A DNA stretch of 64,000 bases from Nitrospira sp. (GCA_024998625.1 JACOEL010000001.1:310001-374000); one strand, 5' to 3'. Positions 1-8,653 are shown, counted from the stretch's first letter. Numbers and translations: made by a program. Notes: a model not told the origin generated them from the sequence alone.

Positions 1-216
1 ATCACCGTCCTCGGCGACAGCGTCTATTTACGATGGGAAACCAGGGCGGGGGTGCAGGAAGACAGTCTGTTATTTTCCGGAGAAGGACGACGCCTGGAAG
101 GAACGTTTGTGAATACGGCGGGCGGATGGGGATCAATTACCGGCAAACGTACCGCGACCTGCGTGACGGAGGGAGGGGGAAAACCTGCGCCGTCACCGCG
201 TCGCCAGCATCACTGA
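1..216 (+). CDS. C-terminal end of an unidentified protein (5' cut by window)
   Basis: Frame 1 is open from the first base to a TGA at 214-216 and gives 71 residues. The segment alternates hydrophobic and polar residues with many glycines (for example GTFVNTAGGWGSITGKRTATC), which suggests the last strands of a small beta-barrel or beta-sandwich, followed by a basic tail. I do not recognise the family. The stop overlaps the 3' end of the convergent DUF423 gene by 7 bases, the tight packing expected of two real converging genes. The competing frame at 33-386 runs straight through the DUF423 gene and was discarded. Confidence 0.5.
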   Translation: MTVLGDSVYLRWETRAGVQEDSLLFSGEGRRLEGTFVNTAGGWGSITGKRTATCVTEGGGKPAPSPRRQHH

Positions 217-605
217 ACAGGTCCCGCGCGCCAGGCAGTCCAGGCCACACAGGCCCATCCGGAAATAAAGGAAACACCGCCAAGGGGAGTCAACGCTCCC
301 ATCCACTTGATTCCCGCCAGCGCCACGATATACAAACTGCCGCTGAACAGGAGAATCCCGATGCAAAAGAGCCAACCGGCCTTTAGCGCCAGCGGATCTT
401 CCGTCTCACGAACCAGCCAGGCTACGACAAACAGACCGAGAGCATGGTACATTTGGTAGCGGGCCGCCGTTTCATAGACGGCAAGCATGGAGGGATCCAG
501 AATCGATTTGAGCGCATGGGCGCCGAAGGCACCTGCGGCCACGGATGCCGCAGCGAACAGGCCGCCGAGAAACACAAACCGGAACGAGCGCGCCGCCACA
601 GCCAT
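210..605 (-). CDS. DUF423 family small membrane protein
   Basis: This 131-residue protein begins MAVAARSFRFVFLGG and carries the DUF423 hallmark GAFGAHALK near residue 25. Four hydrophobic stretches predict four transmembrane helices, matching the usual length (about 120-130) of this inner-membrane family (E. coli YgdD type), whose biochemical role is not established. A longer frame starts at 773, but the ATG at 605 was chosen because AGGAGG lies five bases upstream and the extra 56 residues look like untranslated sequence. It converges with the partial gene at 1-216 and is divergent from the zinc-ribbon membrane protein at 678. Confidence 0.85.
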   Translation of the reverse strand: MAVAARSFRFVFLGGLFAAASVAAGAFGAHALKSILDPSMLAVYETAARYQMYHALGLFVVAWLVRETEDPLALKAGWLFCIGILLFSGSLYIVALAGIKWMGALTPLGGVSFISGWACVAWTAWRAGPVQ

Positions 606-677
606 ACGATCCTCCTGATCAGACGCAGCCATTGGCAAAGGCATGGCACGCGATTCTAACACGACTCTCGCTGAAAA

Positions 678-1244
678 ATGGGCAAACCTACCCCGCTTGA
701 ATGTCCCCGTTGTCTGATGGCGAATCCCGACGCCGTGCAATATTGCGAATGCGGCTACGACTTTACGCCGCACTTCCAGGGATTCCCCATAAAACCCGCT
801 TCCGATACGACGGTTCGCAAACGCCTGTTCCCGGACGAAATGGGGCGCGGCAGCTTTCTGCTCGGCATTCTGCTGATCTGGCTGGCGCTCTCTGTCGGCG
901 AACTCTATCGCATACGCATCGAACTGCCACGCCGCCCGAAGATGGAATTAGGGCTCAGCAGCCTGATGGTCGGCATGACCGATCTTGCCGCCGCGCTCGT
1001 CGTCGGAGCCATCGGCTGGGCCTGCGTGTGGATTGTGCTGGCAGCTCAAAGCAAGCGTGACGGAAGTCTCTGCCCGAAGCGTACCACGTTTGTCGTCACA
1101 TTAGTGGCTGCCGGCGTGCTCTTCGTGACTCGAACGATCGACCCAAGCGTGCTCGTCCAGCACGTGATGCAGATTCTGTTCGTTCTGGCCATCGCGATTG
1201 CGTCGTATTATGCAGGTTGTCGGAACTGGTTGGGGAAATGGTGA
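678..1244 (+). CDS. Zinc-ribbon, four-helix membrane protein of unknown function
   Basis: The 188-residue product opens with a cysteine-rich module, CPRC near residue 9 and CEC near residue 24, typical of a small N-terminal zinc ribbon. Four hydrophobic segments follow (about residues 60-80, 102-125, 136-155 and 163-183), predicting a polytopic membrane protein with the zinc ribbon on the cytoplasmic side. Zinc-ribbon-plus-helices proteins of this kind are common and mostly uncharacterised. It stands alone, divergent from the DUF423 gene, with about 70 bp between the two starts for both promoters. Confidence 0.7.
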   Translation: MGKPTPLECPRCLMANPDAVQYCECGYDFTPHFQGFPIKPASDTTVRKRLFPDEMGRGSFLLGILLIWLALSVGELYRIRIELPRRPKMELGLSSLMVGMTDLAAALVVGAIGWACVWIVLAAQSKRDGSLCPKRTTFVVTLVAAGVLFVTRTIDPSVLVQHVMQILFVLAIAIASYYAGCRNWLGKW

Positions 1245-1347
1245 TCGCTCTTCGGTCGACTTTGCTTCAGATAACCGAAACGTGAATCACTGAGGGGACC
1301 TGCCGCGGAGACGAGAAGAAGACCTGATCGTATCGACTGCGACCGCG

Positions 1348-1848
1348 TCACTTTTGGCAAAAGTAGAGATAGAAGTCGGCGAATTCCTCAGCGGGAATGC
1401 CTAACTGGACTCGCTTCGTCGTATTGCCACACAGCAAGCTCCATTCCGCGGCAATCTTCGCCAGCTGCTCATCGTTCACACCGTGCGTGCTCCACAGATT
1501 GACCGACGCAGAGCTGAGCACCACCGTGACCGTCTGCAGTGACGGTCCATAGCTGAACTTGAACTCGTAGCCGCCTCGAAACAAGAGGATCACACCTTCA
1601 CGGGATCGAAAACCTCGATGCCCGCACTGCGCGCACACCAGCCCCTCCAACCCTGTCTGCGCATCGTAGCCGGAGGCATCGGTATTCAAGAGCCCGCCAC
1701 ATTTATGGATCGGACAGCGGAGAGAGACCGGCCCGTTTGATAGGAGCAGGTCAGGACCAGGAACTGCTCCTGCGGGTGGTTCCTGGGGATCGGCCGGCCC
1801 TGAAGAATTATCGTGCGGCACAGTGACCTCGGCGGTGCGTTGTACCAT
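1348..1848 (-). CDS. Hypothetical protein with central zinc ribbon
   Basis: A 166-residue protein with a proline-rich first 40 residues. A four-cysteine zinc-ribbon-like pair follows (CPIHKCGG near residue 45 and CAQCGHRGF near 73), then a beta-rich region and a C-terminal helical segment that ends FADFYLYFCQK. GGGAGA-like ribosome-binding sequence precedes the ATG at 1848. No transmembrane segment or signal peptide is evident. The family is not recognised. The gene is monocistronic and divergent from the LexA-like gene, with a 263-bp intergenic region that carries inverted repeats. Confidence 0.6.
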   Translation of the reverse strand: MVQRTAEVTVPHDNSSGPADPQEPPAGAVPGPDLLLSNGPVSLRCPIHKCGGLLNTDASGYDAQTGLEGLVCAQCGHRGFRSREGVILLFRGGYEFKFSYGPSLQTVTVVLSSASVNLWSTHGVNDEQLAKIAAEWSLLCGNTTKRVQLGIPAEEFADFYLYFCQK

Positions 1849-2055
1849 CCCTGAATCTCCCGCAAGAACGCGTCAAAAGTACGATGCCACGGTCAACTAT
1901 GGCAAGTATATCAGACATCGTCATAAGCCCAAGACGCAGAAATAACCCGGCAAATGTCCTTCGGAAAACGGTCCGAAACCTAGAAGATCGATGAATGCAC
2001 CGCCCCACTCTAGCACGTTGAGTTTCTTCATAAAGTCTTTTGACGGTGCTCAATG

Positions 2056-2103
2056 TGTGCGGAGAATAGTTCGCACATCGCACCGGCTCAAATTGCGAGC
2101 CGG
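2056..2103. promoter_or_regulatory. Two adjacent inverted repeats upstream of the LexA-like gene
   Basis: TGTGCG-N10-CGCACA spans 2056-2077 and CCGGCTC-N7-GAGCCGG spans 2083-2103. Both arms of each repeat match perfectly. They lie directly ahead of the GTG at 2112, where an autoregulatory operator would sit. The first has the half-site and 10-bp spacer layout of a LexA-type operator, although it is not the E. coli or Bacillus consensus. The second could be an operator or an mRNA hairpin. The rest of the 1849-2055 gap shows nothing else I can name. Confidence 0.4.
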
Positions 2104-2111
2104 CAGGTCCT

Positions 2112-2729
2112 GTGACCCTCTCCGTCTCAATCACCATTGACAGAAACAGTCTGCGTGTGTATCCATTGGATACATGCCCCCCTGAAGAATTCAAACGCGC
2201 CAGATTGGCTCTCGGTCTCACCCAACAAGCCCTTGCGGACCAGCTCAAACGCAAGCGGCTCGCCATTGCTCGCTATGAAGGCGGGACACGCGCAATCCCC
2301 GGCATCGTCGAGGTGGCGCTGCAGTACATCGGACAGTCATCCCGGATTCCACTCGTCGGGATTGTGGCTGCAGGCGATCCCATCGAACCCATCCCTCAAA
2401 CCGAACGCATTGAGGTCCTCAAGAGCATGCTCGGGCGAGGAGAAACCTTTGCCTTACGGGTCAAGGGGACCTCCATGCGCGACGATGGTATTCTGCCCGG
2501 CGATGTGGTCGTCGTCCAGAAACAGGATGGGGCTCGAAACGGCCAAACCGTGATTGCCCTTTTGAACGGTGAGGCCACGATCAAGACGTATCACCGTACA
2601 GCAGGCGTGATCGAGTTGCACCCGGCCAACGAAGCCATGACGCCTATCCTGCTGGGATATCGATCTCTCCGGACTGCTCCAGGGCTCTTTCAACGCGCCT
2701 TCCGGCGGCGTATCCGTCTTCGCGTGTGA
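2112..2729 (+). CDS. LexA-like S24 repressor, C-terminus truncated by a deletion junction
   Basis: Residues 23-70 form a helix-turn-helix of the XRE type (LGLTQQALADQL). Residues 80-180 form an S24/LexA autoprotease domain with the Ala87-Gly88 cleavage site, Ser121 in KGTSM and Lys158 in ATIKTY as catalytic dyad. Proteins of this build usually repress the downstream translesion-polymerase cassette until RecA-stimulated self-cleavage. After about residue 180 the sequence stops resembling LexA; the last 25 residues are arginine-rich because this frame reads out of frame into the remnant of a Y-family polymerase gene. The final beta strand of the S24 fold is therefore missing, and whether the protein still folds is uncertain. 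The start is GTG at 2112 without a clear ribosome-binding site. Confidence 0.7.
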   Translation: MTLSVSITIDRNSLRVYPLDTCPPEEFKRARLALGLTQQALADQLKRKRLAIARYEGGTRAIPGIVEVALQYIGQSSRIPLVGIVAAGDPIEPIPQTERIEVLKSMLGRGETFALRVKGTSMRDDGILPGDVVVVQKQDGARNGQTVIALLNGEATIKTYHRTAGVIELHPANEAMTPILLGYRSLRTAPGLFQRAFRRRIRLRV

Positions 2730-2899
2730 CGGTCACGTTGACCGACCTCACCGGCTTTGCTAAGCAAGGATCGCTGTTCGAAGAACAGCCACCGGAGGAG
2801 CAATGGACTCGCAACCGGAGCCGGCGACTCGCCGTCGCCCTCGACCAGCTGCATCAACGGTTCGGTGAACAGGCGGTCCGTTATGGGAGAACGCAGCAA
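2672..2899 (+). pseudogene. C-terminal stub of a Y-family (ImuB/UmuC/DinB-like) DNA polymerase
   Basis: Frame 2 from about 2672 encodes a typical Y-family polymerase tail: a little-finger strand (VTVTLTDLTG), then a QGSLFEE clamp-binding-like motif, then RRLAVALDQLHQRFGEQAV, the terminal helix seen in UmuC/DinB proteins. The catalytic palm with its acidic motifs is absent. Upstream the sequence belongs to the LexA-like gene in another frame, so a deletion has joined the two genes. The reading frame continues without a stop into dnaE2. The normal cassette order is lexA, Y-family polymerase, dnaE2; here the middle gene has been reduced to about 75 codons. Confidence 0.65.
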
Positions 2900-5455
2900 A
2901 TGTCGTCCGGCTTCGTGCATCTCCATACCCATTCATCTTATTCGCCTATATGGGGTATCCCGACGCTCGAAGCCCTCTGTCAGGCCGCTCAAACACAGGG
3001 GCAGGACAGACTTGCCCTCACCGATACCAATGGCGTGTATGGAACCATTCGATTTCTGGAGGTCGCGCAGCATAGGGGTCTGAAACCGATCCTCGGGGCT
3101 GAACTCGTTCATGGGACACAGCGAGCGGTGCTGCTGGCCAAAACGCCGGCCGGTTATGCGAATCTTTGCCGACTTCTCTCCGCTCGTCACGAGGAGAGCG
3201 CCTTCGATTTCATCACGGCTGTGGCACGCTATCGAGCCGGGCTGATCATTCTATCCGATGACCTGTCCGCGCTAAGAACCTAGCACAAGGATTCCCCGGA
3301 AGATGTGTATGTCGAACTCACGCCCGGATCGGATATCCAGGAGACGCTCACCTTCAGTCGAGGCAGCGGAGTGCCACCGGTCGCTACTGCACGCGCCGCC
3401 TGTCTTGACCCCACGGACTTCGAGACGCATCGCCTGCTGCGCGCGATCGCCGAGAACACGACACTTTCCCGACTTCGACCTGAGTGTTGTTGCGCGCCAT
3501 CCCACTGGCTCATGCCGCCACCGGTCATTGAGCGGTATCTGCCCCATGTCCCTGAGGCTCTCACGAATACCTGCCGCATTGCGGACCAGTGTGTAACCAC
3601 CTGGGACTTCCAGGCCACCATCTTTCCATCCTTTCGTCATATGGCAGCGGACGCCGCCTTCGAGACGTTACGGACCAAGACCTACAACGGAGCAGTGCGG
3701 CGGTATGGCGTGATCTCTGAGGCCATCTGCGCTCGCATCGAGAAGGAGCTCACGGTCATTCGCGAGAAACGCTATGCCGACTACTTTCTCGTCGTCGATG
3801 AAATTGTCCGGGAATCGCCTCGTACCTGCGGACGAGGGTCTCGGCAGCCGCCTCGATCGTCTCCTATTGTCTGGGCATCACCCATGTCGACCCGATTCGG
3901 CATAACCTGCTGTTCGAGCGCTTCCTGAACCCAAGCCGGCATGACCCGCCGGACATCGACATCGACTTTCCATGGGACGAACGTCCCAAAATTCTCGAAT
4001 GGGTCTTTGCGCGATACGGAGCGAAACAAGTTGCGATGGTCGCCAATCAAAATACCCTGGCCTCGCGTGCAGCCGTGCGTGAGATTGCCAAGGTCTACTA
4101 CGGCCTACCGGCCGCTGAGATCGGCAAGACACTGGATCTGCTTCATCGGCGCGCTGATTTCGTGAACGTGACCGATGAGTTCGTCCGTCGCGCCCATGGT
4201 CAGCCGTATCGCTCGTGGCATCCCTTGCTGGATGAGGTCTTGGCTGAGACGCACGGGATCATGGTCTATCAGGAAGATGTGATGAAGGTGGCGGTGGCCT
4301 TGGGCGGATTCTCCGTGCACGACGGTGATCAACTGCGCAAGGTCCTCAGCAAGAAGCATAAGGAACGGCAACTGCGAGACTATCAGCGACAGTTTTACGC
4401 CGGCGCGGCGGTTCGTCATATCTCGCGACCGGTGGTGGACCATGTCTGGGCGATGATGATGAGCTTCGCCGGGTACAGTTTCTGTAAACCGCATTCCGCG
4501 AGCTACGCCCAGGTGTCTTCAAATCGGCCTACTTACGGGCACATTATCCGGCTGAGTTCCCGGCCGCCGTCATCAGTAACCAAGGCGGGTATTATTCCGC
4601 CTTCGCCTATCTGTCAGAGGAACGGCGCATGGGGCTCACGATCCTTCTACCGGACATCAACGCCAGCGACTGGCCCTATCGTGGATCGGGCCGGGCCGTC
4701 CGAGTCGGCCTGATGCAGCTCAAAGCCTTGCGCAAAGAGTTCGCCCAGAGGATTGTCACGGAACGGCAGGGGCACGGCGCCTACCGCTCGCTACAAGATC
4801 TTGTCGATCGACTGAAGCCTGAGGTCGCGCAAGCCACACTGCTCATCAAAGCGGGCTGCTTTGATCCCATCGCCGGAGAACTGACCCGACCGGCGCTGAT
4901 CTGGAGGCTCTTCGCCGCCCAGTCAGGGAAACCGGCCGGCTATCTGCCGATTCCACCGGAGTACTCGCCTCAGCAGAAGCTCAGCCATGAGCTGGAGCTG
5001 TTCGGCTTTCCACTGAGCGGGCATCCGCTGGAGCTCTTCACACAGGTGGTCTCGGGCCTGTCTCATCTCTCGACACGAGAGCTGGCACAGCATGTCGGGA
5101 AGGAAGTGACCCTCCTCGGTTGGATGGTGACGGAAAAAATGGTGTCCACGAAGAAGGGCGAGCCGATGGAGTTTGTCACCTCTGAGGATCAGACCAGCCT
5201 GTATGATGCCACCTTCTTTCCCGACACCTACCGGCGATACTGCCACCTCCTCGCCTCAGATCAGGCCTACTCGTCACCGGTGTGGTGGAAGAGCATTTTG
5301 CAACAGTGCCCCTCACGGTCACAGGACTTCGTCCGTTATCCGCTCCCGACGCGGAGAACCCCATCGCACGTAAGGAGGACGCGGCAGAACCGTACACTGA
5401 GCGGCATGACACGCTCTCCCCTGATCCGCTTCGGCACCTCCACCTGGACTTATGA
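2900..5455 (+). pseudogene. dnaE2: dnaE2 error-prone DNA polymerase III alpha subunit, decayed
   Basis: The N-terminal PHP domain (FVHLHTHSSYSP) is followed by polymerase-domain segments (PDIDIDFPWDERP, GIMVYQEDVMKVA, CKPHSASYA) and a C-terminal OB-fold region, clearly DnaE2. The gene is broken four ways: an in-frame TAG at 3281-3283, and single-base losses near 3838, 4514 and 5270, each moving the reading frame back by one. Rejoining frames 2, 1, 3 and 2 restores a continuous protein ending at a TGA at 5453-5455. The span is about 2.55 kb against about 3.1 kb expected: the part between LLHRRADFVN and FVRRAHGQPYRSW is missing, and with it the KIDLLG segment holding the third catalytic aspartate. 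It cannot make an active polymerase. Confidence 0.9.
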
Positions 5456-6395
5456 AGGCTGGAAGGGGCAGATCTATACACGCGCTTATACGAAAACCGG
5501 CTTCACGCGGGACTGTCTTGGGGAATTCTGCCAGTATCTCTACAAGGGCGAGCCGCTCTTTCGTACCGTGGGGAACGATGCGACGTTTTACCGGCCCCCC
5601 ACGGTCAACCAACTCACCCGTTATCTAAGAAAGGTCTGATTAATTCGATGTTCCCGACAACGGTGAGGTAGATTCCCTGTATTCTAGACGCGACTGATCA
5701 AAAGCGAGAATTAATCAGACCTTCCCTAAGTCAGATTTCGGAAGACTTCGAGATGTGTGCCAAGGTCTGGGAAGAAATCACTATCCCCATGTATACCACA
5801 CATGCCCGGTACGGAATCAAAGCCGGGCAGCGGAATCCGAACTTTCTCAACGCGGGCCTTCATCAAGCTGGTTTTACAACCCTCCCGGGACGCACGATTC
5901 AGCCTGCACACCGGGCCGTTCCTGTTTGAGTTTCAACGCCACGGACTGTCCGTCCAGGAATTCTGCAGCGGATTAGACGGGTTTTTTGCACGTCTGCCGA
6001 AAGACTTCCGGTACGCTGTTGAAATCCGGAATGCGGCGCTGCTGGCCCTTCAGTACCACGAGGTGCTCAGGCGACATGGCGTAACGCATGTCTACAGTCA
6101 CTGGTCCTTCATGCCATCCCTCGCCGAACAACATCAACGGATGGGAACCTTTACCGCGCCGTTTAGTGTAGTTCGCCTCCAAACCCCGCTCAAGATGACC
6201 CACGAGGCGACGAAGCAACGTGTCGAACCGTACAACAGAATTGTGGATGAATTGCCGGAGATGCGACAGGATACGGTACGGATCGTTCGACAGGCAGCTG
6301 GCGAAAATCGGACCACCTATGTGCTGGTCAACAACCGGGCGGAAGGCAATGCGCTCATGACGATTCAAGCCCTCGTAGAGTCACTACGCGACTGA
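5406..6395 (+). pseudogene. DUF72 family protein, interrupted by MITE and frameshift
   Basis: The N-terminal part, from ATG at 5406 (IRFGTSTWTYEGWKGQIY), and the C-terminal part (RYAVEIRN, RLQTPLKM, YVLVNNRAEGNA) are unmistakable DUF72, a TIM-barrel-like family of about 240-280 residues with unknown activity. The gene overlaps the tail of dnaE2. At codon 75 it is split by a 96-bp inserted element (5630-5725). Removing that element and one copy of the 5-bp duplication restores TRYLSQISEDFEMC in frame. A second lesion, a one-base loss near 5862, shifts frame between NFLNAG and IKLVLQPS. Both lesions are in a locus where dnaE2 is also dead. Confidence 0.9.
5630..5725. mobile_element. 96-bp MITE-like element with 16-bp terminal inverted repeats
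   Basis: Perfect inverted repeats AAGGTCTGATTAATTC (5631-5646) and its complement (5708-5723) bound a 96-bp segment with no coding capacity. It is flanked by the direct repeat CTAAG (5625-5629 and 5726-5730), a plausible 5-bp target-site duplication. Excision of the segment plus one CTAAG rebuilds the DUF72 reading frame, which directly shows it is an insertion. It would depend on a transposase encoded elsewhere; none is in this window. The outermost bases are imperfect (AAAGG against GGAAGG). Confidence 0.88.
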
Positions 6396-6636
6396 GGGCA
6401 GCTTCTACAGTTGGATGGTGGCCCATCACTTATTTCCCTCGCAGACGCGTGTCGATTCGGTTCGGCTATCCGGTTCAAGGTTTCCATCACCACAGGCAAC
6501 CGGACCATCCAGCCCAGGGGGTTCATTCGACGAGTCCATACCTTTATCGCGCCGGCCTCCGCCTTTCGGTGCATAGCGCAGACTGCAGATCGCGACTATT
6601 CTTCATCAAGAGCGTTACAGAACGAATACCGAGCCG

Positions 6637-6658
6637 AGGTGGGAATCTCCTACCACCT
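6637..6658 (+). promoter_or_regulatory. Small inverted repeat in the leader of the polyferredoxin gene
   Basis: AGGTGG at 6637-6642 pairs with CCACCT at 6653-6658 around a 10-base loop, directly ahead of the ribosome-binding AGGGGG at 6661-6666. It could be an operator or an RNA hairpin near the translation start; six base pairs alone are weak evidence. No gene is apparent in the rest of the 6396-6671 interval. Confidence 0.25.
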
Positions 6659-6671
6659 TCAGGGGGTATAC

Positions 6672-7949
6672 ATGAGTCCTGTTGCCACTCCATCCACACC
6701 GCCGCACCAACTCATCACCATCGATCGCCGCACAGATGACCATCACAGCTCCTGCAAGGCTCCTGTTCCAGGCCCACCGGCACCGACCAAACGCCATACC
6801 TACCGCATGATGGCGTTGGCGTCTGTGCATGCCTACATCGCGGTTCACCTTATTTCATGGCATGTCTTCGGGATCGAACTCTGGGGGAAGACGGCCATGA
6901 TGGGTGTACCCTCCTTGGCCAAAGGAACCATCAACGCGGCCTCGATCATGGTCCTCCTGATCCTGGGCTCCATCCTGATCTGGGGGCGTGGATTCTGTGG
7001 TTGGGCCTGCCACATGCGCGGAGCGATCGAATTTGCCGATTGGATTCTTCGCAAGTTGAAGGTACGCCGGTATCTCACCCTGCGAGAGAAGAATATTCTC
7101 GTCAACACGCCCCACCGCTGGCTCCTGAGAATCGGGGCCCTGTTCGTCCTCCTGCTGCCGGTCATCATTCTGATTCACAACGTCGGATTCACGCCCAAAG
7201 TCAATGTGCTGACCCCGGCACCGATTGCAGACTTGCCCGGATACGAAGGCAAGGCATTTGCCAAGGCCGCCTTCTTCAATTTCGACATCAAGCCGACGTG
7301 GAATGATTTCCTGTTGGCCTTCGGGTTGGCGGTCTTTATTCAGTTCACGATGAGCGTCTTGCTGAATTTGCGCTACGGGCAAGGCGCATTCTGCCGGATT
7401 CTCTGCCCCTATGCCACGATGATGGTCCCGCTCATGAACATCTCCTCGGTTCAGAAAAAGATCACACGTGTAGCCCAGTGCACCGGCTGCCGGGATTGCA
7501 GCAATGCCTGCCCCCAGGGTATCGATGTCAGCCGTGAAATTTTTCACTTCAACGGCAAGGTGGTCAACACGGAATGCATCAAGTGCTACGCCTGCATCGA
7601 TGCCTGTGATGATAACGTTTTGCAGGATACGGCGGCGCCGGGCGTGCCGCAAACCGACCGCTTGAAGCCGTATGAAAAACGCCCCTGGCAGCAGGAACTG
7701 ATTCGAAAGGACGGGCTGCTCACCAATGCCAGACACATGCAGGTGTTCGAGCCTCTGGGACCCGTGGCTGATTTTTCATCGATGATCGTGGCGCTGATCT
7801 GCGGAGGCATTACATCCCGCTTCGGAGGATTCTGGTTTTACCCCGGAGCCATCATCTCGTTCATTGTGTTCAGGGAATGTTGTTTGCGCGTGCAACGATG
7901 GCGGGCCGTGGAGAGAATCCAGACGCCCATCGTACCCGTCAAGTCATGA
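6672..7949 (+). CDS. 4Fe-4S polyferredoxin membrane protein (NapH/NosR/CcoG-like)
   Basis: The 425-residue protein has hydrophobic segments near residues 45-65, 87-107, 150-172, 210-235 and 365-400, with two cytoplasmic 4Fe-4S motifs between the later ones: CTGCRDCSNACP (about residue 276) and CIKCYACIDAC (about 308). It also has the CGWAC and CRILCPYA cysteine pairs typical of the NapH/NosR/MauN family, which pass electrons through the membrane to periplasmic redox enzymes or serve in cofactor assembly. The ATG at 6672 was chosen because AGGGGG lies six bases upstream; the open frame extends 87 codons further without family-like sequence. No oxidoreductase partner lies nearby, so the electron acceptor is unknown. 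Confidence 0.8.
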   Translation: MSPVATPSTPPHQLITIDRRTDDHHSSCKAPVPGPPAPTKRHTYRMMALASVHAYIAVHLISWHVFGIELWGKTAMMGVPSLAKGTINAASIMVLLILGSILIWGRGFCGWACHMRGAIEFADWILRKLKVRRYLTLREKNILVNTPHRWLLRIGALFVLLLPVIILIHNVGFTPKVNVLTPAPIADLPGYEGKAFAKAAFFNFDIKPTWNDFLLAFGLAVFIQFTMSVLLNLRYGQGAFCRILCPYATMMVPLMNISSVQKKITRVAQCTGCRDCSNACPQGIDVSREIFHFNGKVVNTECIKCYACIDACDDNVLQDTAAPGVPQTDRLKPYEKRPWQQELIRKDGLLTNARHMQVFEPLGPVADFSSMIVALICGGITSRFGGFWFYPGAIISFIVFRECCLRVQRWRAVERIQTPIVPVKS

Positions 7950-8009
7950 TGTGTCGGTCGGAAGTCGGTTTAAGATAGGTTCTCAACAATCGTTTATAAG
8001 GAGTCGCCC

Positions 8010-8189
8010 ATGAATACAGTCGCAAGAGTGAGAGACTATTCGGGCCTGGTTACAGAGTTTACGATCTACTTGAAGGAGAAAAAGTCTTATTGGCTAGCGC
8101 CGATCATTTTCGTCTTAATGGCCCTGAGCGCGCTCGCATTCTTCCTCGAGGGAAGCGTACTGGCGCCCGCCATCTATTCCGTATTCTAG
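8010..8189 (+). CDS. DUF5989-like small membrane protein
   Basis: ATG at 8010 after AAGGAG (7998-8003) gives 59 residues: a short amphipathic start, KEKKSYWLAPIIF, and one strong transmembrane helix ending near APAIYSVF. This matches the SxtJ-linked DUF5989 family, about 50 residues with the same 'K-WL-P' entry into a single helix. Family members usually stand beside a carbamoyltransferase or SxtJ-like membrane protein; neither occurs here, so the gene is an orphan copy. It is followed by a strong hairpin. Confidence 0.65.
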   Translation: MNTVARVRDYSGLVTEFTIYLKEKKSYWLAPIIFVLMALSALAFFLEGSVLAPAIYSVF

Positions 8190-8198
8190 AACCGTGCC

Positions 8199-8233
8199 GC
8201 GCGCCTCTCTCCAAATCCGGAGAGCAGGCGCGC
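8199..8233 (+). terminator. GC-rich hairpin after the DUF5989 gene
   Basis: GCGCGCC plus CTCTCC (8199-8212) pairs with GGAGAG plus GGCGCGC (8219-8233) with a small internal bulge and a 6-base loop, ten bases after the stop codon. There is no T tract behind it, so intrinsic termination is possible but not certain; it may also protect the mRNA end. The remainder of 8234-8446 holds no gene I can support. Confidence 0.45.
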
Positions 8234-8446
8234 GACCGGGACATCTCATGCCGCTGTATTCCCCGGTCCGGCGCGTCCCTCCCATCCAGTGTAGCCGGAG
8301 ACTGAACGACCCCGTACTGGGAAGTTCCCATTTCAAACCTTCACTCACAGTTTTCGCGCATCTGCGTTATGCTCGCTCGTAACAGACAGAAAGCCAAGGC
8401 TCTCATGGCCGTCCCTACATGTATCGACAAGAAAGGAACAGATACG

Positions 8447-8632
8447 ATGCGATTTGTGAAGGTGAAGGATGAAGAGCGTACCGGTGAGGTGGCGATCAAT
8501 CTCGACCTCATCCGGGAAGCACATTACGGAGGCGGGCTGCTACATCTCTATTTTGAGCGCAGTTCCTCCGCACAGGACGATATGACATTTACCGGCGAGA
8601 ATGCGCAAAAAATCTGGGCCGCTATGGGTTAG
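8447..8632 (+). CDS. Small hypothetical protein (61 residues)
   Basis: ATG at 8447 follows AAAGGA (8432-8437). The product MRFVKVKDEERTGEVAIN... has the pattern of a compact alpha/beta protein: a first strand with charged residues, VAINLDLI, a central GGGLLHLYFE strand, and a C-terminal helix TGENAQKIWAAMG. The same kind of short protein (strand, strand, helix that evaluates a value against a threshold) often occurs as a stand-alone gene; no function is known to me. The upstream open frame to 8369 was rejected for lack of a ribosome-binding site. Confidence 0.6.
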   Translation: MRFVKVKDEERTGEVAINLDLIREAHYGGGLLHLYFERSSSAQDDMTFTGENAQKIWAAMG

Positions 8633-8653
8633 TGCGACTTACCGAGATGTCGG

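Noticed and set aside
33-386. Plus-strand open frame of 117 codons
   Set aside because: It runs antisense through the DUF423 gene and out of frame with the better-looking partial CDS at 1-216.
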